Assembly: GCA_009746045.1 (NCBI GenBank)
Contig: RPFO01000165.1
Coordinates: 6,307,689 to 6,347,688 of the forward strand
From: Mesostigma viride
Lineage: Eukaryota; Streptophyta; Mesostigmatophyceae; Mesostigmatales; Mesostigmataceae
Direction of reading: 5' to 3'
DNA: 40,000 nucleotides
This document shows positions 29,441-39,900 of this stretch, one piece after another. The position numbers and the translations under genes are program-made. The notes under the pieces are model-generated. The model saw only the letters and a program-made list of their open reading frames with translations. It did no database searches and had not been told where the DNA came from. The first letter of the stretch is position 1; each line of letters begins with the position of its first letter.

Positions 29441-30097
29441 GCGGGGGGGAAAGGGGTGGTCGGCACGTGCCAGGGGGGGGCAGGGGGCCCATGCGTGGAG
29501 GGAGAGCAATGCGGCACCTTGGTGGAGGGAAGCCTGAGCTGCTGGCTCAGTAACATGGGCCGGGAGGGGGATTGAGCATGAAGCTGACTCTGCGCCGTCC
29601 GTGACACGTACTGACCCTACTGCAGTTTGCTTGCTACTGTGCCAGTAAAGGGTGGCAAGCCTAGTTGGCGTGACCACGGTCCACGGGCACTGGTGTAGCC
29701 TGGTTGGTTGGAAAGGTCGTTCGAGCTCTTTTTGGCCTTCAATCGGTTTCTGGCCTCCTGCGTGCCGCCCACTTTTTTGGCGGTGACCTGGCATGTTGGG
29801 TCTAAAGTTGGCTACAATAATGCATGCAAGGTGCATGTCTCTAGTGAATAACGTTTTGGGCGCTGAAGTTTGCATCGAACTCCTGACCCATACTCCAACA
29901 TCGCCTGTGCCTCACCATATCCCAGCAATGACCTCTTTCTTTACTCCATCTTTGTTTTTGTTATTATTATTACTCTTTACTTTGTCTTTTTTTGATATTG
30001 TATTTATTATTATTATTATTATTATTGACATTTTCTTTTCTTTTTTCTTTTTTCTTTCTTTTTCTTTTTTCTTTTTTCTTTTTCCCTTTGTAATGTA
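29441..30097. other. Noncoding duplicon sequence with poly-G and pyrimidine tracts
   Basis: Parallels 16200-16970 in B. No gene is recognised. The right end is TTATTA and TTTCTTTT tracts into which the 55-bp hairpin element is inserted. Confidence 0.45.
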
Positions 30098-30152
30098 TTA
30101 ATAGACACGTGACTGCGTCACGTGAGCATAAGTCGTCAGTGGGAGGGGAACA
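30098..30152 (+). mobile_element. 55-bp hairpin element with 9-bp target duplication
   Basis: TGTAATGTA is at 30089-30097 and again at 30153-30161; duplicon B has the uninterrupted site TTTGTAATGTATACTTC at about 16959. The insert has a perfect 8-bp stem, CACGTGAC-TGC-GTCACGTG, and ends GTGGGAGGGGAACA. Two other family members are at 17463-17534 and 2933-3004. Confidence 0.8.
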
Positions 30153-30679
30153 TGTAATGTATACTTCTTCCCTTTTCTGTTAGCCCCTTCGTGTATGTGT
30201 GTATGCGTTCCCTCTTTTCCTTCTTAGTTTTGGTTGTTGTTGTTTTCAAATGTTTTTGTTTTTGTTGTGTGTGTGTGTGTATATCTGTGTGTGTGTGTTT
30301 TCCCTATAAACCTTTCTTGTTACCCTCTGTCTCCCTCCATGCAGGTCTTCCTAGAGATAGCCACGCGGCTCCCGCGGCCTTCACGTCTTTCCTCTCAGAC
30401 AACTACCCTAGTCCGTCCACAGCGTTGGATCGCCACACGTCCAGGCATAGTTGTCTCACTTAATGTTTTGAATGATCCGTGGATGAGTGGGAACCAACTT
30501 TTTATCAGAGAAGCGTTGTGAAGGAGTTCCAATCTAACCTGCTCTTGTGGCTCCCTGGCATTGCTGCCGCGCGCGAATGAAGTAATAGCACGTTATCAAC
30601 GAAGTCCATTAGAAGTCTCGCTGATATGCATAATTTTAGAAAGTGTTAATAAAACGATACCGATTTGGGTCCACATATG

Positions 30680-31128
30680 ACGCTATTGGCGAGAAACCGG
30701 CCCACGCAAGGAAACTGGGCCTCGGAGATCGACCCCAAAATTAAATTTGACTAGTGCGATCGACAGATGTCTCCAAGGGAATTCCAAATCTGCCCTCGGG
30801 TAGTTGAAAGTCCTTTTCCGACCAGATGATAGACTTGTTACGAGACTGGCAAAAATGGCTCTAACGTCATGCTCTTACGCCAAGTAAGCCAAAGTCGAGT
30901 ATGGCAAGTACGAGGTAGGGTGGTCTGATCGATCTCAAGTATAAGTAGCGCAATCGATAGATCTTGGTGAGGGCAGTCAGGATCTGCCATGAGAAAGCCA
31001 AACCTTGGTCCAAAATGGAAGATAGGGGTCGAAGTCGGTTGGAATCCGATACATTTTGGGCGAAACATTAATCAATTCGCCAAAAGGTACCTTTCTGCTA
31101 CCGTGGACCGGTTTCTCGCCAATTGCAT
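30680..31128. mobile_element. 449-bp element with 27-bp terminal inverted repeats
   Basis: Left end ACGCTATTGGCGAGAAACCG (30680-30706 in full) and right end 31102-31128 are inverted repeats matching at 24 of 27 positions. CATATG flanks both sides (30674-30679 and 31129-31134), a likely target duplication. The corresponding site in duplicon B lacks it. No transposase frame is present, so it is a MITE-like non-autonomous DNA transposon. Confidence 0.8.
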
Positions 31129-31159
31129 CATATGTCAGAACAAGGAATCGCAGACTCAT

Positions 31160-31310
31160 GCCTCGTTCTCGTCCTCGTCTTCGTCCTCGTCCTCGTCCTC
31201 GTCCTCGTACGTCCTCGTCCTCGTCGTCATCATCGTCCTCGTCCTTGTCCTCACGAGTCCTCGTCCTCACGAGTCCTCGTCCTCGTCCTCGTCCCTCGTC
31301 TTGCCATCGA
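31160..31310 (+). repeat. CTCGTC hexamer array (duplicon C)
   Basis: Counterpart of 18666-18915, shorter and interrupted by GTCGTCATCATCG and CACGAGTCC. Confidence 0.88.
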
Positions 31311-31540
31311 TCGGCTTCATCGGCGCCACCGAAGTTACTCTGAGGTGCCTGGCCCCCTCGATCAAATAGTCCTGCGCTTCCCACCCTGCACTCGGCACGA
31401 TCTGCATGCACGGCACTGCTCTGTCCATCTGCCCCGTGCACGTAACCTATAGGAAATTCAGCTGGAAGGTGCATGTACCGCCCGGTGGCGACCGACAGAT
31501 GCCATGCACGAAGCAAGACACGCTTTACGCATGCATGCAA

Positions 31541-32115
31541 AAGGTCCTATGTTGAATTCCTTGCTGGTAGCTTCTAGGCTTTCTTACTTTCTGTGTTCCG
31601 CGGAATCTCAGGTTTGGGCAGCTAGCGTTTTCACGTTTGTTGCTTTCTGACGACAATGTCAGATTGGTTGATATTAGTTAGTTTCGGCTACGCCCTCTAG
31701 GTTTGTACGTCACACTACAACCAGATTCCAGCCGTGGTCAACCTGCCTATACTTCGGCGATACTAGCTAGGATATCGCGTAGGTCCTTGCGTAGTACTCC
31801 TGCGCACTTAGGTCTAGTGGTGAGTCATCTTCTATAGATTCAGCAATATCGTCCGGACAAATTGGCACCCCTCTCCGGTAAAGAGGTTTTTCGCAGTTGG
31901 GCTGTTTCGAAACGAGATGCCTTCGGATCAGGAGACTCACACAGCCGCGAAATCATGCCAAAGGTCCTATGTTCGATTCCTTGCTGGTAGCTTCTAGGCT
32001 TTCTTACTTTCTGTGCTCCGCGGAATCTCAGATTTGGGCAGCTAGCGGTTTCACGTTTGTTGCTTTCTGACGACAATTAATTAATTAATTAGACTCCTAC
32101 GAGCTGCAGACGACA
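31541..32115 (+). mobile_element. 575-bp insertion carrying two 117-bp direct repeats
   Basis: ATGCATGCAA flanks the segment at 31531-31540 and 32116-32125, and duplicon B lacks the segment. Inside, AAGGTCCTATGTT...TTTCTGACGACAAT is present twice (31541-31657 and 31961-32077) around a ~300-bp core, followed by a TTAA-rich tail. The second repeat holds GTTCGATTCC, which fits a polymerase III B box; TAGGTCTAGTGGT at about 31809 resembles a tRNA A box but is 160 bp away. It could be a compound SINE or a TRIM-type miniature LTR element. No coding capacity. Confidence 0.65.
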
Positions 32116-32689
32116 ATGCATGCAATTATATACATGTCATTGATGCATCTTATAGATGTCAATGAATTTTGTGCTCATACTACGTGTTGTCTCCTTGATA
32201 CGACGCAGTATGGACAGCAATTTTGTTTTCATCGCCTTCGCGGGTGAAGTATCCGTGTAGAAAAGTAACTCATCCGGTACTCCATGGCATGCCTTCAGTG
32301 CACATTCACGCACTTACTTACTTATGGACAACAAGACATGGTACAGTATGCTACGGGACATTCTTTTGCGAATGCAGGCGAGTCTGTAGATCATGGCAGG
32401 TGTGAACACATGCATCAATGATAAATGAGCCCAGTGGTCAATACACAACGCAGCGCACCATCACCGCGCAGTATTCAGGTATGCACCCAAAAGCATGTCA
32501 AACGCGTGTACATCCTTTGCGGCGTTTCAGAGCCGCACTCTGTTGATTTCAAACCGCGATATATGGTCCCTCCAGGCGCAAGGGGCAATGCATGCAAGCC
32601 CCTATCAATAGCAGCATCGCTAGCATTCTCCTATGCCATACTCCGGTCATTGCACAATCTACACGCACGCTCACCTCTTCATTCACAGC

Positions 32690-32850
32690 ATGGCAGCTGC
32701 GTGCCTTTTCCCCCCTGCACCCCCTGGCACATGCCGGGCATGCACTCCTTCCCCACTGAGTCACGTGCGGCTCCTCATGCTGCCCCCCCCCATGTGGCCT
32801 GGCACCCTATCGCACGCAAGCCACACCCTGTGGGTCCATAAAATGGTACA
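32690..32850 (-). repeat. Inverted relative of the post-ZR fossil region (duplicon C)
   Basis: Counterpart of 19565-19760: GCGGCTCCTCATGCTGCCCC, ATGTGGCCTGGCACCC and AAGCCACACCCTGTGGG correspond in reverse to 29330-29450. Confidence 0.45.
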
Positions 32851-33622
32851 TAAAAGGTACTTGGTTGCTGTGGCAAACATACAGATGACACTGATTATTG
32901 AGACCCCAAGGGTGGTCCCCTATAGCTCTCCTACCCATCATAGATTGCACATTGAGTGCTGTCACGCGGCTTGCCTGTACCCTGGCCGACTTAACACCAC
33001 CTACTGCTCCAGGGCATCCACAACCAACCTAGCTTCCCCACGATGATGACGGGTGCCACCTCCTCAGGACTCGCCAACTTCAGACAACGGGTGCCCCAGG
33101 CTTGGTTCGTAGGGCTCCTAACGCTCCTGCCAGCGCCAACGGGGGGACTCCACGCTGATGCGGTGGCTGGCCCTAGCTCCACCCCTTGAACCAGCTGAGG
33201 GCAAATACTATTGTGGCTATCTAGTAGAGGATGACCTTGGCCAGCAAGACATATTATTGGGGGTCCACGGCCGCAGGCACGATTGCGCACCATGTCAGTA
33301 CGGTTGGCAAGGAAGGAAGCCAAAGGGCATGCAAGTACTCACAAGGTGTATCATAGCGCTGCAGCACGGAGCAGAGACCCGCAACAACTGCAGCACAATA
33401 CCTTGACTACAACAAGAAGAGTGTCTTACATGCAACTCTGTGTGGCAACAATTGTTCATCATGCAGTGGGCGACCATATCCTGCGGTGAAGTGGCGTGCA
33501 CAACAGGTCTGGCACAACAGGCAACACAAATGTGTAAGTTGGCGACAATTCAATATCAACAGCACGGGGTCAGCGATATCAGCGAGCGTCATTAGTTAGA
33601 GATCTTGCTACAAAATCAAGGG

Positions 33623-33721
33623 CATAATGACAAGGAGCTATACACCGATACCCAAAGCCAGGTATTCATGACTGGGGAAGTGGGTGCAGGGAAGAGCTTC
33701 CACAGCTGCATGCCTGGGTGA
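33623..33721 (+). pseudogene. P-loop remnant in duplicon C (single 51-bp unit)
   Basis: Encodes DKELYTDTQSQVFMTGEVGAGKS and stops eight codons after; the P-loop GEVGAGKS is at 33674-33697. It is the unamplified counterpart of 20810-21106 and represents the likely original arrangement. Confidence 0.4.
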
Positions 33722-34297
33722 GCAGCGCCGCAATGAAAAAACATGCCGCGTCCGTCAGAAATAGCATGGTGAAAGCAAACCCGGAACGACCTAAATCTGC
33801 CAAACATAGTTATTCCACGGTCAGTTACTGTTGCTTATAAAATAAGAAAGCTCTAAAACAAGAAAGTTCTCAAGAACAAGGAACAATGAGACTGCGAGCC
33901 GTAGGACCTCCCCCGAGAAGCCCAAGGTCTACTGGGGGGCAGGGACCTATCTATCAGTAGAAGGCCAAATAAGGGACTAGCAAGCAATGTCTAGGACTGA
34001 TGCGCTTGAGGACATGAAGGTGCGTGCCAACATTACAACAAGAAAACTTTCTTGGGAACAAGGAGCAATGGGACAGCTAGCCAGCACTCAATAATGGACT
34101 GGCGAGCCATGTCGAGGAGTCTAGGGCTACTGCGCTTGAGCACATGAAGGTATCTGCACAACACGCATGCATGATTTCGGCAGGCAGGCAACAGCATACC
34201 CACTGTGCCCTGTAGGGGGGCTTTGTCAGACTCAATAATAACCTTCTGGTGATTTTTTTCAGCAATACTGCAGACATGGTTGACCAGCACCCAGCAC

Positions 34298-34504
34298 CTA
34301 CTGCGTGAGCAGCAGGATGGCCAACGCGGACGCCAGCAGCGCCGCCATGGCCGCGGTGCCCCCCCGGCGCAGCCCCTCGCTCCCCCCTAGCTCCGCGCGG
34401 CCCAGCACGAGCGCCAGCACACACGCGCACGCGCCCATGCAGCTCGCGAGCAAGAGAGGACAGCTCTGCAACCGCGACCGCACGGCTGGCCAGCTGCTGC
34501 GCAT
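34298..34504 (-). CDS. Small ORF with hydrophobic C-terminus (68 aa), possible membrane protein or exon
   Basis: Starts MRSSWPAVRSRLQSCPLLLA and ends AAMAALLASALAILLLTQ, a plausible single transmembrane helix at about residues 49-68. Codons end in G or C strikingly often, unlike surrounding sequence. In duplicon B (about 21960-21735 minus) the same sequence is frameshifted in the middle, so that copy is broken or the frame is accidental. No family is recognised. A 3' continuation by splicing is possible. Confidence 0.3.
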   Translation of the reverse strand: MRSSWPAVRSRLQSCPLLLASCMGACACVLALVLGRAELGGSEGLRRGGTAAMAALLASALAILLLTQ

Positions 34505-35354
34505 GTTGGAAGATGCAAGCCACAAGTCATATTCTGGACTTGAGTCATTACCAACATTTCTTATTTTTATTTAGCTTCCACCCTGCGTGTAGGGAAGGCC
34601 TGGGCTAGCCGGTGTCGTTGGGGTACCCGGCCGGCTGTCGCTGCCATTGCACAGCATCTTTCTTGGAGGGGGGCTTGTGTCCTCGGCTTGTGTGGGTTGT
34701 TCACCGTTCGGGGTGCTCGAAACAGTAATCAGGTCCCGTACCTGCGGACTGTGCACACGCGGGAGTCGGTCCATCAACGCACAGGGACAGGAGTAGGCTT
34801 CCACGAGGAAAGAGGATGGTCAACAACTAAAGATCTTTGGCGGCCCAAACCGAAATCCTATTACTGAAACACAGTTCTTGTATTCTAGCAGTGGCGCCCG
34901 CAAAGCATCCGAGACATGCGTTTAGTAAATATTAGGTGCACACAACCAACGTCTGTGGCCATACAAGAAACTACGTCAACCTGCATGCTACAATGTCCCT
35001 TGCCTGAACCATCCACAGCGTCATGCAAGACAAGTGTCAGGCGATGCCGTGGCCATACTAGGTACAAGAACCCTCTACGTCTCTGAAAGGACTCACTTGA
35101 GCCCTTTTCTGTTTGCAAGCGAGGGTTACTTGATAGGCCTGTTTACATTGGCATGCCCAGTGGTGTGCAGCCACACAATTGAGAAGCCCCTGTCACCTGG
35201 CCCCATCACTGGTACCAAATACAGGACCAAGTGAGCACGGGGCAGATCGTGGGGGTGGCACATACACATCGGAAACCGCATGGAAAAACTAGTACTTCTT
35301 CTTTAAATGAATAGAGTTATGAAAACCAAAAACCAGCTCGCCAGTGACTACTAT

Positions 35355-35939
35355 CTATATCTGCCGTTGAGCCAAGCAGATAACAACTCCAAATGCAGCA
35401 ATGCTGCTGGCATAGCACTTGCGGACAACGCCCGCAAACAGCATCAACTCCCCTGCTGATATCATAGCGATGATACACCACGCTGACGCCCAGCAGCGTT
35501 ATCCCCGTCGCCAGATCTCTCCATCTCTGCACACGGAGTGTATTGCTCCCCGGGTAGTCCAGTCTAGGACGGGGCGCTCCAAATGTGTTGAGCGGTGGGC
35601 CGAGGGATGGTGCCCGACTGGTGATTCCATTTCGTGAGGATGCAAGCACAATTCGCAAAACTAGGCCGATGGAACAGCCATTGCAGGCCTGAGACCATGA
35701 AGAGCTTGGGCGCCCGATGCTTGTCTTTGTAGTAGCCGAGATTACCGACTAGATAAGGTATATCTGAACCAGCGCGCAGCTGCGAGCCGGGGCAATCGAA
35801 ATGGGAATGCCAATGAACATGCCGACATGTGTCCCTGAAAAAAAGATTAGCATTAGGCGAAAGGACAAACCATCGAGGGGTAAGTTGGTTGTCTTAAGGA
35901 CGTCGTCGCTTGCTCATAGCGTTTCTCTGTAGCGGCCAT
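35355..35939 (-). CDS. Candidate spliced gene, unidentified product
   Basis: On the minus strand an ATG at 35939 opens MAATEKRYEQATTSLRQPTY. Within about 100 bp a textbook intron end appears: CTAATGCTAAT (35856-35846) then CTTTTTTTCAG (ending 35835). After it, one frame encodes HWHSHFDCPGSQLRAG, then LVGNLGYYKDKHRAPKLFMV, and further on GITLLGVSV, then a last frame with AGELMLFAGVV and FGVVICLAQRQI before TAG at 35357-35355. The last two parts look membrane-embedded. Frames change between parts, so further introns or frameshifts are required; the bounds given span the whole candidate. Nothing in duplicon B or C matches it. Confidence 0.3.
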
Positions 35940-36966
35940 GCAGGCATGAGGCATTATTACCGGAAATGACAGTTGAGTTCAGTATTCCCACGCCGGTTAT
36001 CCGAATAAACCAGAACCAGAATTGACAGGCCACGGTAATTAAAGGGCGCTGGTTCTTGGCTGGTTACACCGTTATAGTAATAATGCAGCACTTTTACAGG
36101 TTTACTTGGTAGTTGTGCACTGGCGTACCGAATCCTAGCCTTGGGGCCCTAACAGGCGGCGCCCTAACAGGACTACAGCAGAATCTCAAGAGTCCTGGTG
36201 TACCGAGTTGAGTTGAGTTGAGTTGAGTTTATTCCCGCGTGTACCGAGTAAGCACGGGCTAGGAACGGTTGCGTAGTTGCTGGGACGGTCAGGTGTTACA
36301 AATGTACAGTACCATGCTCACCGCTCGGTCCAGCGAGCTGGTCAAACCCGTAACTCGCGGTCCGCGGACAACCATCATTACCATACCGCAACCATGTCAA
36401 ATCATCATTTTCACCAGCAATCGTCAGCAATTGCCATGCCTGGTGCCGTGGCCCCCGGCCCCCACGAAACCTGGATCTTGCAACAGCCGCCCTGACTCCG
36501 CCTTCATCGAACAGACGCCCTGCTAAGGCTGCGACGAGCCGAAGACGGCAGCCCGAAGGCCATGGCTTTGCTTACGTTCGGCGCAGGCAAACGTAACCAG
36601 GCCTGCACTTAAAGCTGCATGGATGTCGACGCCTCCGAACATTGGCATCTCACGAGCTGCTCACGGCAAATTCTCGGTTAGCCACCCTTGGTCAAGAAAT
36701 ATTTCAACCAATTACCTGGAGAAATTCTGCGTCTACATTTCACAGGAAGTGAGTCCGGGTAGCATGGTCGGACATACTTCGCCTCTAATCGCAATTCGGT
36801 GAGGCGCGCGCAAGCGATTGGATCTCTTAAGGCCTTTTAAGTCCCCTTGGAAGCAGGAGGAGTTTGTCACCCGACATCGCTTGGCGAAAACAACTTGAAG
36901 CAAGCAGCGGTGCTGAACCTCTCGTAGCCTCCTTCTTTTCGATTTGTCTGGGGGACCTAGACAACA
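35940..36966. other. Intergenic DNA upstream of ZR-D, with short repeats
   Basis: Contains a GAGTT pentamer run (36205-36229) followed by ATTCCCGCG, and a GGCGCCCTAACAGG near-duplicate at about 36147-36172. The ~280-bp divergent promoter and small ORF found next to A, B and C are absent here, so ZR-D has a different 5' context. An open frame near 36269-36526 has no recognisable features. Confidence 0.45.
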
Positions 36967-39111
36967 ATGGGACTTCCGGCATGCACAGAATGTTTGAATT
37001 GCGCTGCGACGTGCAGCTCACCATTGCTCACCGAGCATCCTTCATTTGGCTGGCGTCCCCATCGGTTTCCTTCTTCCCACAATGTCCGCGCTCCCAGCCA
37101 TTCAAAGGGAAGGTTGGATTGCCTGGGGCAGCGCCTCTTGTTGCGCCACGGAACTGGGCTGAGTTCGTTGCCACCACACCCTTCGCCTTTGTCCTGGCGG
37201 CACAGTTCTTTCTCGACGTCCGTGTCGGGTCGCTGGCAGGGAGCCAAGTTGAATCCCATCAGCCCACAGTCCCTTTATGCCTCACCCCCCCGCAGCCCTG
37301 ATGTTTTCGAGCCTGCGCCAAGGCTGAGGGACAAGTACCCGGGTGTTGCAGCACAGTACCATCCCACGCGCAACCGAGACGAACCAGTATCAGTGGACGG
37401 CATTGGCCCGTTTTCTTCCGCGATGCGCTGGTGGAAGTGCGACAAGGGCCCCGACCATGAGTGGCAGGCCAGAGTTGTGGCTCGCACAAGCGGTGGGAGA
37501 GGCTGCCCCTGTTGCGCCGGACAGCAGCTGTCAGTCACCAACTCCATCGCAGCCAAGTTCCCAGAAATAGCCGCGCAGCTTCACCCCACTAAGAATGGTC
37601 CCAACGTGGATGGATCCAAGATCCTGGCGGGCACCGTTAAGAAAGTCTGGTGGAAGTGCGACAAGGGCCCCGACCATGAGTGGCAGGCCACCGTCAAGGA
37701 TCGCACAAGCGGTGGGACTGGCTGCCCCTGTTGCGCCGGACAGCAGCTGTCAGTCACCAACTCCCTCATAGCCAAGTTCCCCCAAATAGCTGCGGAACTC
37801 CACCCAACCAAGAATGGTCCCAATGTGGATGGATCCAAGATCCTGGCGGGCACCGCAGAGAAGTTTTGGTGGAAGTGCGACAAGGGCCCCGACCATGGGT
37901 GGGAGGCCACCGTTGATTCTCGCACAAGTGGTGGGTCTGGCTGCCCCTGTTGCGCGGGGAGGCAGCTGTCAATAACCAACTCCCTCACAGCCCTGTATCC
38001 CCAAATAGCTGCGGAGCTCCACCCGACCAAGAATGGTCCCGGCGTGGATCGATCCAAGATCCTGGCGGGCACCTGCAAGAAGTTCTGGTGGAAGTGCGAA
38101 GAGGGCCCCGACCACGAGTGGCAGGCCACCGTTGATTCTCGCACAAGCGGTGGGTCTGGCTGCCCTTGTTGCGCGGGGAGGCAGCTGTCAGTCACCAACT
38201 CCCTCACAGCCAAGTTCCCCCAAATAGCTGCGGAGCTTCACCCAACCAAGAATGGTCCCGGCGTGGATGGATCCAAGATCCTGGCAGGCACTGCAGAGAA
38301 GTTCTGGTGGAAATGCGACAAGGGCCCCGACCATGAGTGGGATGCCACCGTTAATCATCGGACAAGCGCTGGGAAGGGCTGCCCTTGTTGCGCGGGGAGG
38401 CAGCTGTCAATAACCAACTCCCTCACAGCCAAGTTCCCCCATATAGCTGCGGAGCTCCACCCGACCAAGAATGGTCCCGGCATGGATGGATCCAAGATTC
38501 TGGCGGGCACCTGCAAGAAGTTCTGGTGGAAGTGCGACAAGGGCCCCGACCATGAGTGGGAGGCCACCGTTGATTCTCGCACAAGCGGTGGGTGTGGCTG
38601 CCCTTGTTGCGCTGGACTGCACCTGTCAGTCACCAACTCCCTCACAGCCAAGTTCCCCCATATAGCTGCTGAGCTCCACCCGACCAAGAATGGTCCCGGC
38701 GTGGATGGATCCAACATCCTGGCGGGCACCCACAAGAAGTTCTGGTGGAAGTGCGACAAGGGCCCCGACCATGAGTGGGAGGCCAAAGTTGCGGATCGCA
38801 CAAGCGGTGGGACTGGCTGCCCTTATTGCGCCGGACAGCGGCTGTCAGTAACCAACTCCCTCACAGCGAAGTTTCCCCAAATAGCTGAGGAGCTCCACCC
38901 AACCAAGAATGGTCCCCATGTGGATGGATCCAAGATCCTGGCGGGCACGAACAAGAAATTCTTGTGGAAGTGCGACAAGGGCCCCGACCATGAGTGGGAG
39001 GCCAGAGTTGCAAATCGGACAAGCCATGGGACTGGCTGCCCGTTCTGCTCGGGCCGTCGGGCATCCGTCACCAACAACCTGGCCACAAATGACCCAGCAG
39101 TAGCCGCGTAG
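36967..39111 (+). CDS. ZR-D: tandem zinc-ribbon protein, 714 aa, D-type head
   Basis: D-type head at 1-154: the first 80 residues are distantly like the A-type head (LSWRHSSFSTS against LPAWRHSSFPSS), and from STSVSGRWQGAKLNPISPQS on it equals the second head of ZR-B/C. Eight units follow at 155, 228, 301, 374, 447, 520, 593 and 666, the largest array in the window. All keep Cys/His/Cys/Cys; unit 3 has DHGW for DHEW and unit 8 has FLWKC for FWWKC. The final unit is the GCPFCSGRRASVTNNLA variant, stopped by TAG at 39109-39111. ZR-C has CAG there within an otherwise matching 15-base context, so a single C-to-T change made the stop. DUF4379-like; function unknown. Confidence 0.86.
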   Translation: MGLPACTECLNCAATCSSPLLTEHPSFGWRPHRFPSSHNVRAPSHSKGRLDCLGQRLLLRHGTGLSSLPPHPSPLSWRHSSFSTSVSGRWQGAKLNPISPQSLYASPPRSPDVFEPAPRLRDKYPGVAAQYHPTRNRDEPVSVDGIGPFSSAMRWWKCDKGPDHEWQARVVARTSGGRGCPCCAGQQLSVTNSIAAKFPEIAAQLHPTKNGPNVDGSKILAGTVKKVWWKCDKGPDHEWQATVKDRTSGGTGCPCCAGQQLSVTNSLIAKFPQIAAELHPTKNGPNVDGSKILAGTAEKFWWKCDKGPDHGWEATVDSRTSGGSGCPCCAGRQLSITNSLTALYPQIAAELHPTKNGPGVDRSKILAGTCKKFWWKCEEGPDHEWQATVDSRTSGGSGCPCCAGRQLSVTNSLTAKFPQIAAELHPTKNGPGVDGSKILAGTAEKFWWKCDKGPDHEWDATVNHRTSAGKGCPCCAGRQLSITNSLTAKFPHIAAELHPTKNGPGMDGSKILAGTCKKFWWKCDKGPDHEWEATVDSRTSGGCGCPCCAGLHLSVTNSLTAKFPHIAAELHPTKNGPGVDGSNILAGTHKKFWWKCDKGPDHEWEAKVADRTSGGTGCPYCAGQRLSVTNSLTAKFPQIAEELHPTKNGPHVDGSKILAGTNKKFLWKCDKGPDHEWEARVANRTSHGTGCPFCSGRRASVTNNLATNDPAVAA

Positions 39112-39387
39112 CTCCACCCTACACTGAACGGGGCGGGTGTGGATGCATCCAAGGTCCTCCCGGGCGGCCGTAAGAAGTACTGGTGGGCATGTGCCAAGAA
39201 TCCGGACCACGTTGGGCAGGCGTCTCCCAACAGCCGGACAAGCCATGGGAGTGGATGCCCCTATTGTGCACGACCCAAGTCCCCTGCTGCCACATTTCAT
39301 GATGTTCCGGCGCAACTCTCCCCGACCAAAGAGGCCCCTGGTGTGAGTGCCGCCGGCATCGTGGCGGGGAGCAACCAGACTTCATGA
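39112..39387 (+). pseudogene. In-frame terminal unit of ZR-D, beyond the TAG
   Basis: The same frame continues LHPTLNGAGVDASKVLPGG, then WWACAKNPDHVGQ...SGCPYC and AQLSPTKEAPGVSAAGIVAG to TGA. Cys, His, Cys and Cys are still intact, which shows that the stop is recent or that the extension is still used. Confidence 0.6.
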
Positions 39388-39417
39388 TTGAAGCATTGGG
39401 TTTGTGCCGTGGGTGTG

Positions 39418-39539
39418 GCGGATGCTAGCGTTGGGCCACCACCCGCTCCACCCCGCGTGCCTGACCAAGAGTGGTGTGGCGGATGCTAGCGTTGGGCCAC
39501 CACACGCTCCACCCCGCGTGCCTGACCAAGAGTGGGCCG
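39418..39539 (+). repeat. 61-bp minisatellite downstream of ZR-D, 2 copies
   Basis: Units start at 39418 and 39479, the same family as at 15662 and 28441. Confidence 0.92.
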
Positions 39540-39584
39540 GGCATGGATGCCACCTGTACCCGGGGGGGGGGGTGTTGATGAGGT

Positions 39585-39900
39585 GTGATGATGGAAGTGC
39601 AGCAAGGGCCCCGAGTGCAGGAACACCAAGCTTGTTAGTGCAGCTGCGGCCATGCGCGGTGCCATGCTTCTGCACTGTGAGACGTGCACCCGCCACCAAC
39701 TCCCCATGCATCACCCTCTTCCCCGCTCCGCTCACCCAGCTGCACCCCGCGAGAAACGAACCGGGGCTGGACCCGGCCCGGCTGCTTGTGAACGGCACGT
39801 GCAGGGGTGTGGTGTGCGTGCGCCAGGGTGCCAGGCCACACGGGGAGGGCCAGCGTGAGGAGCCGTGCGGCAGGGGGGAAAGGGGTGGTCGGCACGTGCG
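39585..39900 (+). pseudogene. Decayed zinc-ribbon unit downstream of ZR-D
   Basis: The third copy of the fossil found after ZR-B and ZR-C, with TGCAGCTGCACCCCGCGAGA encoding the QLHPAR remnant. The duplicated block continues beyond the right edge of the window. Confidence 0.58.

Larger units (their letters stand above)
25665..35278 (+). repeat. Duplicon C (~9.6 kb), direct copy of duplicon B
   Basis: Runs from CTGGGCAGCCGCAACCATGG to GGCACATACACATCGGAAAC with the same order of parts as 12785-22965. Its ZR gene is the only one without the early TAG, and it carries the longest 61-bp array. Insertions at 30098, 30680 and 31541 are absent from B. Confidence 0.85.

Noticed and set aside
31805-31985. 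tRNA gene
   Set aside because: A-box-like and B-box-like words are about 160 bp apart and no acceptor or anticodon arms pair between them.
36269-36526. Frame of 85 codons upstream of ZR-D
   Set aside because: No domain, codon bias or paralogous copy; overlapping frames are equally open.
39109-39111. TAG reassigned to glutamine, as in some green algae
   Set aside because: TAG sits at a Gln position in ZR-B and ZR-D, but in the ZR-A tail a TAG replaces Tyr and the LINE frame ends in a conserved TAG, so ordinary nonsense change is simpler. Proteomics would settle it.
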